Positions 9,181-19,095 of a stretch of DNA of 64,000 nt are shown in pieces. The DNA comes from Gammaproteobacteria bacterium (GTDB lineage: Bacteria > Pseudomonadota > Gammaproteobacteria > Pseudomonadales > Cellvibrionaceae). Positions within the stretch are counted from its first letter, which is position 1. Each line of letters opens with the position of its first letter. Location: the NCBI GenBank assembly GCA_004172865.1, contig SEBV01000006.1:372001-436000 (forward strand), written 5' to 3'. The position numbers and the translations under genes are program-made. Under the pieces are notes generated by a model that ran no database searches, had not been told where the DNA came from, and worked only from the letters and a program-made list of their open reading frames with translations.

Positions 9181-10524
9181 TTATTCAGGTTTGCGCGCCG
9201 CCAAATCCGTTTGGATTTTGATAAGCGCTTTATTATCGAGATTGTAAAAAAACATAATCACAACCGCAGCTAATGCGAACGCAGCAGGGATAAAAGACAT
9301 GAGCATGACAATGCCAGTTTGCGATGCGGTACTTTGCGCAGTATTTGCCACGTAACCCAAGGCAGTGAATACCGAACCAATTACCGCCGCTGCCAACGCC
9401 GTTCCCAATTTTTGCGAGAAAGTTGCGGCTGCAAATGTCATTGCCGTTGCACGGCGGCCAGTGCGCCATTCATTGTAATCAGCAGTGTCGGCATACATTG
9501 AAAATGCAAGTGGAGATTTAGGACCAAGCACAAAACCGATGGCGATTTGCAAGGCGTACATCAATTGGATTTGATCTTTAGGTACAAAGAAAAATGCAGA
9601 AGATAAAATTGCTGTTGCGCTCATAAGAATAATCATGAGCGTTTTTTTATCCAAAAATTTTGTCATCACCGGCGTTAGCGCCGCCCCTACTGCTGCCGCA
9701 ATCATATAAGCAGGAATAAAAGTTTTTAATAAATCAGGTTGCCCAACTACGTATTTAAAATAATAAGCAGCCGAACTGGAGCGCAAGGTGATAGTAATCA
9801 TGATGATAAGCGCAAGAAAAAAAAGAATTACCCAAGGTTTATTTTGCGTTAAATCTTTTATGTCTTGCATAACCGCATTTTGTTCTTCAGCAATCGGCTG
9901 AATGCGTTCGCGTGTATTTAAGAAGGTCAACACGAAAATAATGCTAGCAGCAACTCCCCACACGGCCATTGTTAATTGCCAACCCAAACGCTCATCGCCC
10001 TGTCCTAAATATTTCACTAAATCTGGTGTGAAATAAGTGACGAGCGTACTGCCGGTAAATGCAAAAATAAAACGCAATCCGTTAATAGTTGAACGCTCTT
10101 GCGGATCATTCGACATAACGCCAGATAATGCGTTGTAGGGAATATTGATGCAGGTGTAACACACCATCATGAATAAATAAGTGCCGTAAGCCCAGGCAAT
10201 TTTTCCATTCTCGGTGAGATCGGGCGTGGTATAAGTGAGCACACCAGCACCTGCAAGCGGCAATGCAATCCACAATAAATAGGGGCGAAATTTTCCAAAA
10301 CGTGAATTGGTGCGATCTGCAATTGCGCCAATCATGGGATCGGTGAATGCATTAATAATTTTTACGGTAAACATCATTCCTGCGGCAGCGGCGGCAGAAA
10401 TACCAAACACATCCGTATAAAAAATCATTAAAAACGTGGCAATATTTGCCCAATAAAAATTAAACCCCAAATCGGCCACGCCATAACTTATTTTTTCACG
10501 CCAAGGTAATTTAATGGCTTTCAT
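9181..10524 (-). CDS. GPH-family sugar:cation symporter (MFS), probable aldobionate importer
   Basis: The 447 residues form about 12 hydrophobic segments. The N-terminus has the glycoside-pentoside-hexuronide pattern: [29 protein letters not shown], then [28 protein letters not shown] with the family's DPxxG and GKFRP motifs. These carriers bring di- or oligosaccharides across the inner membrane with H+ or Na+. The gene lies 29 bases upstream of the GH94 gene and 53 bases downstream of the LacI gene on the same strand, so one transcript is likely. GGAAA precedes the ATG. That cellobionate is the substrate is inferred from its neighbours. Confidence 0.85.
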   Translation of the reverse strand: MKAIKLPWREKISYGVADLGFNFYWANIATFLMIFYTDVFGISAAAAAGMMFTVKIINAFTDPMIGAIADRTNSRFGKFRPYLLWIALPLAGAGVLTYTTPDLTENGKIAWAYGTYLFMMVCYTCINIPYNALSGVMSNDPQERSTINGLRFIFAFTGSTLVTYFTPDLVKYLGQGDERLGWQLTMAVWGVAASIIFVLTFLNTRERIQPIAEEQNAVMQDIKDLTQNKPWVILFFLALIIMITITLRSSSAAYYFKYVVGQPDLLKTFIPAYMIAAAVGAALTPVMTKFLDKKTLMIILMSATAILSSAFFFVPKDQIQLMYALQIAIGFVLGPKSPLAFSMYADTADYNEWRTGRRATAMTFAAATFSQKLGTALAAAVIGSVFTALGYVANTAQSTASQTGIVMLMSFIPAAFALAAVVIMFFYNLDNKALIKIQTDLAARKPE

Positions 10525-10577
10525 AGAGTTTCCTTTTTATTGTTAGATATCTTCAGATTGTTTTAGGAATCTAGTAA

Positions 10578-11609
10578 TTATTCGTGGCTAGTGGATTGGC
10601 GTTTTTTTATTTGATAACCCATGTCCACAACTTTCGCATCGTCTGTGTTTCCATTTAAACGGGCGATAACCATTTCAGCAGCTTTCACACCCATTTCATA
10701 ACGACCAACTTGCACGCTAGTGAGTGAAGGATTTACAAAACGCGATGCTTCAATATCGTTAAAACCGCATAACGCCAAATCGTTCGGCACATTGATATTC
10801 ATGCGCTGACTTTCAAATAGCGCGCCAAGTGCAAGGTCGTCGTTCGCGCAAAAAACGGCGTCTACAGTTCCATTGGTTGATGCGAGTAAACTTTTAAAAA
10901 GTTCACCGCCCACGGAAATCGACGAAGGTTCTGGCGTGGTCATAATAAAATTCTTGTGGAATTTATCGGCATCTTCCAACGCTTTTTTGAAACCTTGCAT
11001 ACGCTGCTGTACGCGCGGGTCCATACGTGCGCCGATAAAACCTATGCGGCTGTAACCTTCGTCGAGCAAATGCTTCACCACGTCGTAGCCCGCCTGCCAA
11101 TGTGAAAACCCCACATTCATATCCAGAGGCTCATTCAGTAATTCCATAATTTGCACTACAGGAACGCGCGACTTTTGGATCAGGTTTTGGCAGGTGCGCG
11201 TCTGGTCGCCACCGGTGATGATCAAAGCTTCCGGCGTTTGGCTGAGCAGCGTGCGGATCATCTTCTCTTCTTCGAGCGGCGAGTAATGGGTGTCCACCAA
11301 TAGGACTTTGTAGCCGGTTGTACCCATTACATCGTAAATACCTCGAAGCACGTCCGTAAAAACCGTGTTTGAAAGTGATGGAATGGCAACGCCGATGACG
11401 TTGGATTTGGACGACGCTAGCGAGCTGGCGTATTGGTTGGGGATGTAACCAAGCAAATCGATAGCTTTTTGCACCTGCTGACGCAGAGACTCAGACACTT
11501 TTTCAGGCTGGTTAATAACCCTGGAAACCGTAATGGCGCTTACACCCGCAGCGATGGCCACATCGATGAGTGTGAGTTTTTTATCGGCGTTTTGTTTAGC
11601 GACTTTCAT
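10578..11609 (-). CDS. LacI family transcriptional regulator (GntR-like) of the aldobionate genes
   Basis: This 343-residue regulator has an N-terminal LacI helix-turn-helix (LTLIDVAIAAGVSAITVSRV), a hinge (LGYIPNQYASSLASSKSNVIGVAIPSL) and a periplasmic-binding-protein-like sensor domain. The hinge and early sensor region look like the gluconate repressor branch of the family. It is the first gene of the minus-strand arm and is divergent from gluconokinase. The 150-bp gap between them holds an 18-20 bp palindrome with the central CG typical of LacI operators (11691-11710). The likely effector is gluconate, a phosphorylated derivative, or cellobionate; this is inferred. Confidence 0.9.
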   Translation of the reverse strand: MKVAKQNADKKLTLIDVAIAAGVSAITVSRVINQPEKVSESLRQQVQKAIDLLGYIPNQYASSLASSKSNVIGVAIPSLSNTVFTDVLRGIYDVMGTTGYKVLLVDTHYSPLEEEKMIRTLLSQTPEALIITGGDQTRTCQNLIQKSRVPVVQIMELLNEPLDMNVGFSHWQAGYDVVKHLLDEGYSRIGFIGARMDPRVQQRMQGFKKALEDADKFHKNFIMTTPEPSSISVGGELFKSLLASTNGTVDAVFCANDDLALGALFESQRMNINVPNDLALCGFNDIEASRFVNPSLTSVQVGRYEMGVKAAEMVIARLNGNTDDAKVVDMGYQIKKRQSTSHE

Positions 11610-11690
11610 TTATTTTATCTCCGCCTAGAGATGCCATACTTGTCATACTAGAATGGGCTAAGGGTTGTGGTTGATACACTAACACAACGC

Positions 11691-11710
11691 AAATGATTGC
11701 GCTATCATTT
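11691..11710. promoter_or_regulatory. Probable LacI-family operator
   Basis: AAATGATTGCGCTATCATTT is a palindrome with one mismatched pair and a central CG, the usual architecture for LacI-family dimers. It sits 50 bp before the gluconokinase start and 82 bp before the LacI start, so one site could control both arms. Confidence 0.68.
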
Positions 11711-11759
11711 ATCTTCATGCTACCCTGTTAACACTAATCCAAAAACTGGCTAGCTCTAC

Positions 11760-12368
11760 ATGACCTTGAACAAATCAATTTCCAACCCTGAGTCGAACAC
11801 CAATTTGATCATCGTTATGGGTGTGTCAGGTAGTGGGAAATCAACACTAGCCAAGGCCTTAGCGGATATTTATGGGTATGAATACATCGACGGCGATGAC
11901 TTTCATAGCGCCGAATCCCGCGCTTTAATGGCGGAGGGCGTGCCCTTAACTGATGAACACCGTGCCCCCTGGGTGGCGGCGATAAAAGCGCACCTGCAAG
12001 ATAACGCCAATCATTTAACACACACGATTTTGGCGTTCTCCGGGCTCAAGAAAAAACACCGCGAAGCCTTGCGTTCGGCCGGCCTAAAAACCCTCGTTCT
12101 CTATCTTACCGGCGACCGAGAAACCATTCAGGAACGCATCAATAAACGCAAGGGTCACTTCATGGCACCCGCGTTATTGGATAGCCAATTTGCCAGCATG
12201 GAAGATCCTCTCAGCGAATCAGACGTGCATTTAATTGATGTATGGCCACGACTGGAGCAAGTGGTTGAACAGGCATCCGGCTTGATCGATACCTATCTGC
12301 TCGATAACAAAACCGGACAAACCAAATCGCCAAAGCGAATAGGAGAGCCTGCGCAAATTAAGGATTAA
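11760..12368 (+). CDS. gntK: Gluconokinase
   Basis: This 202-residue kinase of the GntK/shikimate-kinase-like P-loop family has the Walker A GVSGSGKST (about residues 20-28) followed by the gluconokinase segment YIDGDDFHSAES. It then shows VPLTDEHRAPW, a lid region ERINKRKGHFM and SQFASMEDP, all conserved in gluconate kinases. It makes 6-phosphogluconate from gluconate and ATP. The usual CSALK segment reads FSGLK here. The gene is divergent from the LacI-symporter-GH94 arm across a shared operator, which fits clearing the gluconate made by cellobionate phosphorolysis. No strong Shine-Dalgarno precedes the ATG. The last 25 residues are a polar extension. Confidence 0.93.
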   Translation: MTLNKSISNPESNTNLIIVMGVSGSGKSTLAKALADIYGYEYIDGDDFHSAESRALMAEGVPLTDEHRAPWVAAIKAHLQDNANHLTHTILAFSGLKKKHREALRSAGLKTLVLYLTGDRETIQERINKRKGHFMAPALLDSQFASMEDPLSESDVHLIDVWPRLEQVVEQASGLIDTYLLDNKTGQTKSPKRIGEPAQIKD

Positions 12369-12490
12369 TCGGCCACTTTTGACGCATTGATAATCTTGTT
12401 GGCAAGCCCGCAACTTACCGCCACAATAAGGCAATCCAGCCAACCTATTTTCAACAACCTTTCGCGCTGGCTTTTTGATAGGAGCTAATT

Positions 12491-12793
12491 ATGTTGCCAG
12501 GCTACGCATCTCGCTTTTTAGTATTAACGTCACTCAGCCTATCCCTCCTATTGACGGCTTGCACAACCACCACCGAGGGTTTTCGCAGCAGCTGTGCCAG
12601 CGAAAGCGATACGGCCTGGAAAGAATTATCTCTCTCTAAAGCAAAAGGTTTTGGTGGCACCGTAAGTTATGCCAAAGCGCTGGGATTACTCACCGCCGCA
12701 CGCCCGCTACAAGTCGCTGAAAAATTTGAAGCTTGCTACAACAACGCTCACAGCGCCCGCGAATACATTAGCAATTCCTACAAAGGCGAATAA
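12491..12793 (+). CDS. Small lipoprotein of unknown function
   Basis: This 100-residue protein has a hydrophobic signal and lipobox LLTAC (Cys24), followed by TTTTEGF. The mature part has two further cysteines (SSCAS and FEACYNN) that could form a disulfide, and a helical middle (KALGLLTAARPLQVAEKFE). TAGGAG precedes the ATG by seven bases. I do not recognise the family. It follows gntK by 122 bases and ends in a strong inverted repeat, so it may be expressed alone. Confidence 0.75.
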   Translation: MLPGYASRFLVLTSLSLSLLLTACTTTTEGFRSSCASESDTAWKELSLSKAKGFGGTVSYAKALGLLTAARPLQVAEKFEACYNNAHSAREYISNSYKGE

Positions 12794-12803
12794 GATTCAC
12801 AGC

Positions 12804-12839
12804 TACTCGTTATTGAGATAAAAATGTCAATAACGAGTA
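12804..12839 (+). terminator. 13-bp perfect inverted repeat, probable terminator
   Basis: TACTCGTTATTGA (12804-12816) pairs perfectly with TCAATAACGAGTA (12827-12839) just after the lipoprotein stop. The trailing T-run is short, so factor-assisted termination or RNA 3'-end protection is also possible. Confidence 0.6.
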
Positions 12840-12894
12840 TTCTTCCTGCATAAAATATCAATTCTTAACGATATAAATTCCACGAGAAAAACTC

Positions 12895-13887
12895 ATGCAA
12901 AAATTACGTTGGGGCGTACTCAGCACCGCCAAAATTGCTCGCACTAAAGTTATTCCAGCAATCCAAACTTCAGTGCTTGGCGAAGTCGTAGCAATCGCAT
13001 CGCGCACGCAAGAAATTGCAGATAAAGCCGCAAAAGAATTGGGAATAAAACACGCTTACGCCAGCTATGAAGCCTTGTTAGCCGATCCAAATATTGATGC
13101 AATTTACAACCCGCTGCCCAATCACTTGCATGTGCCCTGGTCGATCAAGGCTATTGAAGCAGGCAAGCATGTTTTGTGCGAAAAACCTTTAGGTTTAAAT
13201 GCTGCTGATGTTGAAAAACTAATTAAAGTTGCGCAGCAATATCCACAGTTAAATGTCATGGAAGCCTTTATGTACCGCTTTCATCCGCAATGGCAAACGG
13301 CAAAAAATATCGTTCGCGATGGCGGTATTGGAAAAGTTCGTAGCATCCATTCACATTTTGCTTACAACAACCACGAGCTGGATAATATTCGCAACAATGT
13401 CGAATGGGGCGGCGGCGCGCTTATGGATATCGGCTGCTACTGCATTTCGCTCGCACGTTTTATTTACGATGCAGAACCATCGCGTGTGCTAGGTCAAATT
13501 ACGCCGTTTGCAGGATTTGATGTGGATTGTTTTGTTTCGGGAATTTTAGAGTTTGAAACCGGCAATACGACCTTCACCGCATCAACCAAAAGTGAACCTG
13601 AACAATATGCAGAAATTCACGGCGAGCTAGGCAGCATTTTAATTCCTCTTCCATTCAACCCTATCGCCGATACCGTTACTCACATAATTGTAAAGCGCGA
13701 AGGCATTACCGAAGAAATTGTGCAAACACCGAGCGATCACTATCGCAATATGGCTGATGCATTTGCGGAAAATATCACTTCAAAAATTGCTGCACCAACG
13801 CCGTTAAGTGATGCTCTAGCCAATATGAAAATTATTGATGCTATTTTTGCAAGCGCAAAAGACAGCCAATGGGTTGCTATAAATTAG
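12895..13887 (+). CDS. Gfo/Idh/MocA family NAD(P)-dependent oxidoreductase
   Basis: This 330-residue protein has an N-terminal Rossmann domain (WGVLSTAKIA), the family's catalytic-lysine motif CEKPLG (Lys97), the segment MEAFMYRFHPQW and the second-domain motif GGGALMDIGCYC. That combination is typical of the branch containing D-xylose 1-dehydrogenase and dihydrodiol dehydrogenase, so oxidation of a free aldose or a similar polyol is likely. The exact substrate is unknown. It stands 101 bases after the small lipoprotein and 48 before the next gene. Confidence 0.88.
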   Translation: MQKLRWGVLSTAKIARTKVIPAIQTSVLGEVVAIASRTQEIADKAAKELGIKHAYASYEALLADPNIDAIYNPLPNHLHVPWSIKAIEAGKHVLCEKPLGLNAADVEKLIKVAQQYPQLNVMEAFMYRFHPQWQTAKNIVRDGGIGKVRSIHSHFAYNNHELDNIRNNVEWGGGALMDIGCYCISLARFIYDAEPSRVLGQITPFAGFDVDCFVSGILEFETGNTTFTASTKSEPEQYAEIHGELGSILIPLPFNPIADTVTHIIVKREGITEEIVQTPSDHYRNMADAFAENITSKIAAPTPLSDALANMKIIDAIFASAKDSQWVAIN

Positions 13888-13935
13888 TTTGCAATTAATT
13901 CATTTCATACAAGTGCCAGGACATAGTTCGCCATA

Positions 13936-16176
13936 ATGAAGACGTTTATAACTACAGTATTTGCAGTGATGATTGCTTTAGCGCCGATTTCATTATTTGC
14001 AGAAACATCCGCGGCGGCAGAAACAAAAAATATTGTTCGCATTGCCCCACCCTTGGCAACTTTGGTGAAACAATTTAAACCTGATCTCAAAGCCGAAGCA
14101 GAAATTATTTCGCGCAATACGCAAATTACTGTAGATGAAAATTATTTTAGCCATTCGCTTTCTTATGTTGCCGTCTATATCAATAGCGATGAAGCCGTGC
14201 GCGATTACAGCCAAATCAGCATTAGCTTCAATAGCTACTATGAAGATATAACGTTGGAGTTTGCTAACGTGCGCACACCGGAAGGCGAAATGGATAGCAT
14301 CAAACCGGACGCCACACAAATTCAAAGCCCCAGTGATGAAAATTTTTATCAGGATCGCAAGGATTTATTATTTTCCTTACCGAATGTGCGCAAAGGCTCG
14401 ATTATCGAATTTCAATACCGCTACACAGACACCAAAAAAATTGTTCCCAACCAATGGTTTGATAGTTTCAGTATGAATTGGTGGGAAGGCCGAGCCGCCG
14501 GGCAAGGTGTGCGCTCCGATGCAATCGCCAATACCGAACTAACAATCACTGCACCCAACAAATTAACTTTTTTTGCAAACGATTTAAGCAATGTAAATAT
14601 TACTCACACACGACAGGAAAAAAATGACACGCAGATACTAACGTGGAAAGGCAAAAATCTTCCCAAAGTTGAACTGCAAGATAGCATGCCGCGCGATGAA
14701 CAGCGCACCACGCAATTGCGCGCAAGCACCATGGGTTCATGGCAACAAATCGCAAGCTGGGCAAATCAATTGGCAACGCCTCATGTAGTGACTGACGCGA
14801 ATCTTGATAAATTAATTAATAACATCAGCAAAACTGAAATTACGCCCGAAGAAAAAACCAAAGCGGTTTATCAAACCATTCAGGAAAAAGTTCGCTATGT
14901 ATTTGCGCATGTCGGGCGCGGTGGTTACGAGCCACACAATGCATTTGAAGTGCTTACCAATGGTTATGGCGATTGCAAAGATCAAACGATTCTTGCAGTA
15001 ACTATGCTGCGTAAACTTGGCGTTAAAGCTGACCCCGCGTTAGTTATTACTCGCTCGCGTGGTATTCCCGATATGAAAATTACCAGCGTGAGTTTTGATC
15101 ACATGATTGTGCATATTCCTGCACAACCTGGCCTCGCTGAAATGTGGATGGATACCAGCGGTGATAAAGGACTCTACCCCGGATTTTCAGTTGGCATTGA
15201 AGGCCAGCCATCACTTATTGTTAACGACAACACTGAAAATATTGTCACCATTCCGGTGCTCGATAGCGCACAACATTTTGTACATTTGGATTTAAATTTC
15301 GATAAATTCGAAGGCAAAAATACTGAAGCAAATTTCACATTAAAACTCGGCGGCCAATTTGAGCAGCGCTTGCGCGGTATGTGGCAATATTCGCGAGAGC
15401 GCGACAAAACATTTCGTGAATTAATCGGCCATATTTATTCCAGCGCAGAGGTTACCAAGATCACCGCTAATAATGCTGATAATTTATGGCAGGGTTTTAA
15501 TCTCACTGGCCAGTATAAGTTCACCAACGTGTGGAACGGCGGCAAGGAACCACTTACCTATGGTTTTAATATCACGCAATTGGTAAACCTGTTTACTAAC
15601 TTTCGTGATATTCACAAACCTGCAGACCGCATTCAAGATTATGAAATTGATCCCGGCTATACAATTTCCGCACATTTAACTTTTGCTCGTCCAACGCCTA
15701 ACCACTTGGTGAACATCACCAGTCAAGGGCAAAATGTTGATAATGAATTTTTCTCACTAGAGCAAAAAGGCCACGAAGAAAATGGAAGTTACGGCGTCGA
15801 TATAAAATTGGTTGTTAAAAAGACACATCTAACGCCGCAAGAATATCCTCGGTTCTATGAGCAAATACATTTGCTACTCGATTCCAATGAATGGTTGCTG
15901 GTTTATCGCTACGACAAAAATGCCGCCGATTTAGCTGCACTTAAAGAAACAGCGGCAAAGACTGGCAAAGCAGAAAACTATATTGCCTTGGCAAAACTAC
16001 AAATTAAAAATGGTGATTACGGTAAGGCGCTAGAAACTGCTAAACAAGCTGTAAAGACTGAACCTAAAAACGCCGAAGCTTATTACGTGCTTGGCCTCGC
16101 ACAGGGTTACAACAATTTATTAAATGAGTCTGAAAAGTCCTTTGCAAAAGCTGAAGAACTAGGCTTTGTTATTTGA
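13936..16176 (+). CDS. Exported DUF3857 / transglutaminase-like protein with C-terminal TPR
   Basis: The 746 residues start with a cleavable signal peptide (to about Ala22). A DUF3857 beta-domain follows (about 50-250, with RKDLLFSLPNVRKGSIIEFQY), then a transglutaminase-like domain with GYGDCKDQ (Cys347), FDHMIVH (His389) and MDTSGD (Asp406), which together form an intact Cys-His-Asp triad. Residues about 690-746 form a TPR pair. Such proteins act in the periplasm; substrates of the family are mostly undefined. The gene precedes a TPR lipoprotein by 67 bases, and the two probably work together. Confidence 0.85.
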   Translation: MKTFITTVFAVMIALAPISLFAETSAAAETKNIVRIAPPLATLVKQFKPDLKAEAEIISRNTQITVDENYFSHSLSYVAVYINSDEAVRDYSQISISFNSYYEDITLEFANVRTPEGEMDSIKPDATQIQSPSDENFYQDRKDLLFSLPNVRKGSIIEFQYRYTDTKKIVPNQWFDSFSMNWWEGRAAGQGVRSDAIANTELTITAPNKLTFFANDLSNVNITHTRQEKNDTQILTWKGKNLPKVELQDSMPRDEQRTTQLRASTMGSWQQIASWANQLATPHVVTDANLDKLINNISKTEITPEEKTKAVYQTIQEKVRYVFAHVGRGGYEPHNAFEVLTNGYGDCKDQTILAVTMLRKLGVKADPALVITRSRGIPDMKITSVSFDHMIVHIPAQPGLAEMWMDTSGDKGLYPGFSVGIEGQPSLIVNDNTENIVTIPVLDSAQHFVHLDLNFDKFEGKNTEANFTLKLGGQFEQRLRGMWQYSRERDKTFRELIGHIYSSAEVTKITANNADNLWQGFNLTGQYKFTNVWNGGKEPLTYGFNITQLVNLFTNFRDIHKPADRIQDYEIDPGYTISAHLTFARPTPNHLVNITSQGQNVDNEFFSLEQKGHEENGSYGVDIKLVVKKTHLTPQEYPRFYEQIHLLLDSNEWLLVYRYDKNAADLAALKETAAKTGKAENYIALAKLQIKNGDYGKALETAKQAVKTEPKNAEAYYVLGLAQGYNNLLNESEKSFAKAEELGFVI

Positions 16177-16243
16177 GTTATTTCTTTTACAACACAACGC
16201 CGAATAGTCATTAGAGGCAAGAATCATTAACAGCAAATTTACT

Positions 16244-17689
16244 ATGAAATTATTGCTCAACATTATTGCACTCATTGCCTTGGTTGCCTGCGCAGCGCCA
16301 AAAGCTGTTGAGACAAATGTGGTCGCAGCATCCGCAGCAGCAAGCACGCATAAGATGAGCGATTACTTCAAAGAATCGCAACAACTTAACGCCAGCAAAA
16401 CACTTAAAGAGCTGATCCAGACTGCACAGAAAGATTCCAGCAACCCTGAACCACTTTACGGTATCGGCTACCTGCATATGCAAAGTGGCATTAATAATAA
16501 AAACGCTCGCGAGCTTGAGCTTGCTGAAATTTATTTGAAAGAAGTGCTAACTAAATTTCCCGGCAACCAGGCTGTATTGCAAGCGCTTTACAATGTGTAT
16601 TACGACAACACACTGCAAAACCGCGGAAATGATTCATTCGATAACGCAAAAAAAATATTCACCCAGTTACCGGAATCAGGTCGCGCGAATATAAACCCGC
16701 CATCTCTAGCCAAATATGCGGCAACAGTTTTACAGCAGGAACGAGATCGTCAATCCAATCACCAAATGCTGCGCGATATTTTATTGCAAGCTATTCAGGA
16801 ATCTCCGCAAACAGACACCTCGTATATTTATCTTGCGAAACTTTATAGCGATGATCGTTATTTTGCACTGGCGCTCGCAACCCTAAAATTAGGCGAAGAA
16901 AATATTCAGTCATCGGTAGAGTTATATAAATCGATTGCAGATACCTACGTAAAGCGTTCTGAAGTTAATGGCTGCAATTATGAGCACGCATCAGACATAC
17001 AAAATTCAGGAAAGTATTATCAATTAGCAATTCCATTAAAGCCGGATGATCAAGCTTTACACTTCGCGCTATCGCAATCCTTTCTGGATCAAAATCTTAA
17101 TGAGTTAGGATTAAACGAAGCAAAAATTGCCGTTGACCTGCAAGCCTCTAGCGAGAGCATTAGTCTCAACGCGCAAAATCTTTCTGTACTCGGCTACAAC
17201 ACTCAGGCAGTGACACTTCTGCAGAATGCCATTGGCAAAGGCTATGGTCCTAGCGATACGGGCTACCACGAAATTTATATGAATAAAGGCGATTGGAAAA
17301 ATGCTGCCGAAGGTTTTAATGCTTATGTAAAGGCGCGAGATAAATTCAGCGTCTACGATTTAATGAAAAATGACATTATTGCCCAGCAAGCCCATGTTGA
17401 ATCAGTCGTGCCAATTAAAAAAGTATTGATTAGCAATGCCTGGGAGCAAGCGCTTTTCAATTATTGGGGCGCGCGTTCAAGTGCAGATGATTTGAAAAAA
17501 ATCGCCTACACCAGCTGTGAGAAAACTGAATATTATTTCTACACCGGTTATAAAGATTTACAGGCAGGCAAAACAGCTCAGGCAAATACCAAATTCAGTG
17601 CAGCGCTCGGTGAAAAAACCTATCGCTTCATTGAGCGGCCATTGGCGCGTTATTTTTTGGAACACAATTCCTTGAACACAACTAATTAG
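16244..17689 (+). CDS. TPR-repeat lipoprotein
   Basis: This 481-residue protein has a signal sequence ending in ALVAC (Cys16). The rest is helical repeats of TPR character (for example [52 protein letters not shown]). No enzymatic motif is visible, so a scaffold or adaptor at the envelope is likely. It follows the transglutaminase-like gene in the same direction, suggesting an operon. Confidence 0.78.
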   Translation: MKLLLNIIALIALVACAAPKAVETNVVAASAAASTHKMSDYFKESQQLNASKTLKELIQTAQKDSSNPEPLYGIGYLHMQSGINNKNARELELAEIYLKEVLTKFPGNQAVLQALYNVYYDNTLQNRGNDSFDNAKKIFTQLPESGRANINPPSLAKYAATVLQQERDRQSNHQMLRDILLQAIQESPQTDTSYIYLAKLYSDDRYFALALATLKLGEENIQSSVELYKSIADTYVKRSEVNGCNYEHASDIQNSGKYYQLAIPLKPDDQALHFALSQSFLDQNLNELGLNEAKIAVDLQASSESISLNAQNLSVLGYNTQAVTLLQNAIGKGYGPSDTGYHEIYMNKGDWKNAAEGFNAYVKARDKFSVYDLMKNDIIAQQAHVESVVPIKKVLISNAWEQALFNYWGARSSADDLKKIAYTSCEKTEYYFYTGYKDLQAGKTAQANTKFSAALGEKTYRFIERPLARYFLEHNSLNTTN

Positions 17690-17724
17690 TTATTCACACG
17701 AATATCGCAATTGAGAAATCTCGC

Positions 17725-19017
17725 ATGAAGAAAATTGTTGTAGTGGGCGGCGGTGCAGGTGGATTAGAGCTTGCAACTAAACTTGGCAATACCTTAGGGA
17801 AAAAAAAGCAAGCGCATATTACGTTGATTGATCGCAACACATCGCATTTATGGAAACCAATACTGCACGAAATTGCCGTGGGCACTATGGACGAAGGTAT
17901 TGATGCCGTTAGCTATCGCGGCCACGCCATTAACAATCATTTTTATTTTCGCGTAGGTTCATTGATTGATATCGACCGTAACACAAAACAAGTTGTGCTC
18001 GCGCCCATGCAAGATGAAGATGGCGTTGAATTTTTACCCTCAACCCGAATTGATTACGATTATTTAGTATTTGCTCTAGGTTCAACCTCCAACGACTTTA
18101 ATACGCCGGGAATTAAAGAGAATTGCATTTTTCTCGATAGCGCAACTCAAGCGCACAAATTCCGTAATAAATTATTGAATCAACTACTTCGCATTCAGCG
18201 CTTACCAAGCAAAGATAATGAAGTACGTATCGCGATTATAGGCGGCGGCGCAACGGGCGTAGAACTTTCCGCTGAGCTGCACCACGCAGTCGCAGAAATT
18301 CATAATTATGGTTTTGATGAAGTTACCAGTTCACAATTAAAAGTTACGCTGATTGAAGCTGGGCCGCGTATATTACCTGCATTGCCCGAAAGAATTTCTG
18401 CATCCGCACACAACGAGTTAGTGAAGCTAAATGTAGATGTGAAATTAAATACCATGATTACATCTGCATCGTCTGAAGGTTTATACACGAAGGAAGGTGA
18501 ATTAATTGCTGCGGATTTAATGGTGTGGGCCGCAGGAATTAAAGTTCCAGATTTTATGGCGAACATCGCCGGGCTTGAAACCAATCGCATAAACCAATTG
18601 CATGTTAATGCGTTTTTGCAAACCACACGCGATGAAACAATTTTTGCCATTGGTGATTGCGCGCAATTTATTTCTGCAGATGGTTCGCGCGTGCCACCAC
18701 GGGCGCAATCCGCACACCAAATGGCGAGTACCTGTTACAAAAACCTGCGTGCGATTCTAAACAACAAACCTTTAACTACCTACACTTACACCGACCACGG
18801 CTCATTGGTGAATCTTGCAAGCTATTCCACCGTTGGCAGCCTGATGGGGAATTTGGGCAAAGGTACGCTATTTATTGAAGGTAAATTAGCGCGATTGGTT
18901 TATATTTCGCTGTACCGTATGCATCAAGTTGCGATTTACGGATTTGTTAAAACCGGTTTGGTTATGCTCGCAGGAAGAATTAATCGCTGGTTGAGACCGC
19001 GACTCAAACTACATTGA
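17725..19017 (+). CDS. ndh: Type II NADH dehydrogenase (NDH-2)
   Basis: This 430-residue FAD enzyme has the N-terminal nucleotide-binding motif [14 protein letters not shown], a second one ([15 protein letters not shown]) for NADH and the C-terminal FAD motif FAIGDCAQF. The segments [14 protein letters not shown] and [13 protein letters not shown] are characteristic of NDH-2. It feeds NADH electrons to quinone without proton pumping. An amphipathic, basic C-terminus (about 410-430) should anchor it to the inner membrane. It starts 35 bases after the TPR lipoprotein. Confidence 0.92.
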   Translation: MKKIVVVGGGAGGLELATKLGNTLGKKKQAHITLIDRNTSHLWKPILHEIAVGTMDEGIDAVSYRGHAINNHFYFRVGSLIDIDRNTKQVVLAPMQDEDGVEFLPSTRIDYDYLVFALGSTSNDFNTPGIKENCIFLDSATQAHKFRNKLLNQLLRIQRLPSKDNEVRIAIIGGGATGVELSAELHHAVAEIHNYGFDEVTSSQLKVTLIEAGPRILPALPERISASAHNELVKLNVDVKLNTMITSASSEGLYTKEGELIAADLMVWAAGIKVPDFMANIAGLETNRINQLHVNAFLQTTRDETIFAIGDCAQFISADGSRVPPRAQSAHQMASTCYKNLRAILNNKPLTTYTYTDHGSLVNLASYSTVGSLMGNLGKGTLFIEGKLARLVYISLYRMHQVAIYGFVKTGLVMLAGRINRWLRPRLKLH

Positions 19018-19095
19018 TAAACTCGTTTGCTAAAAAATTCACGGCTTAACTTATTATGGTTAAAAACACGTTCACGTTAATGCCAAGGAGCAATT

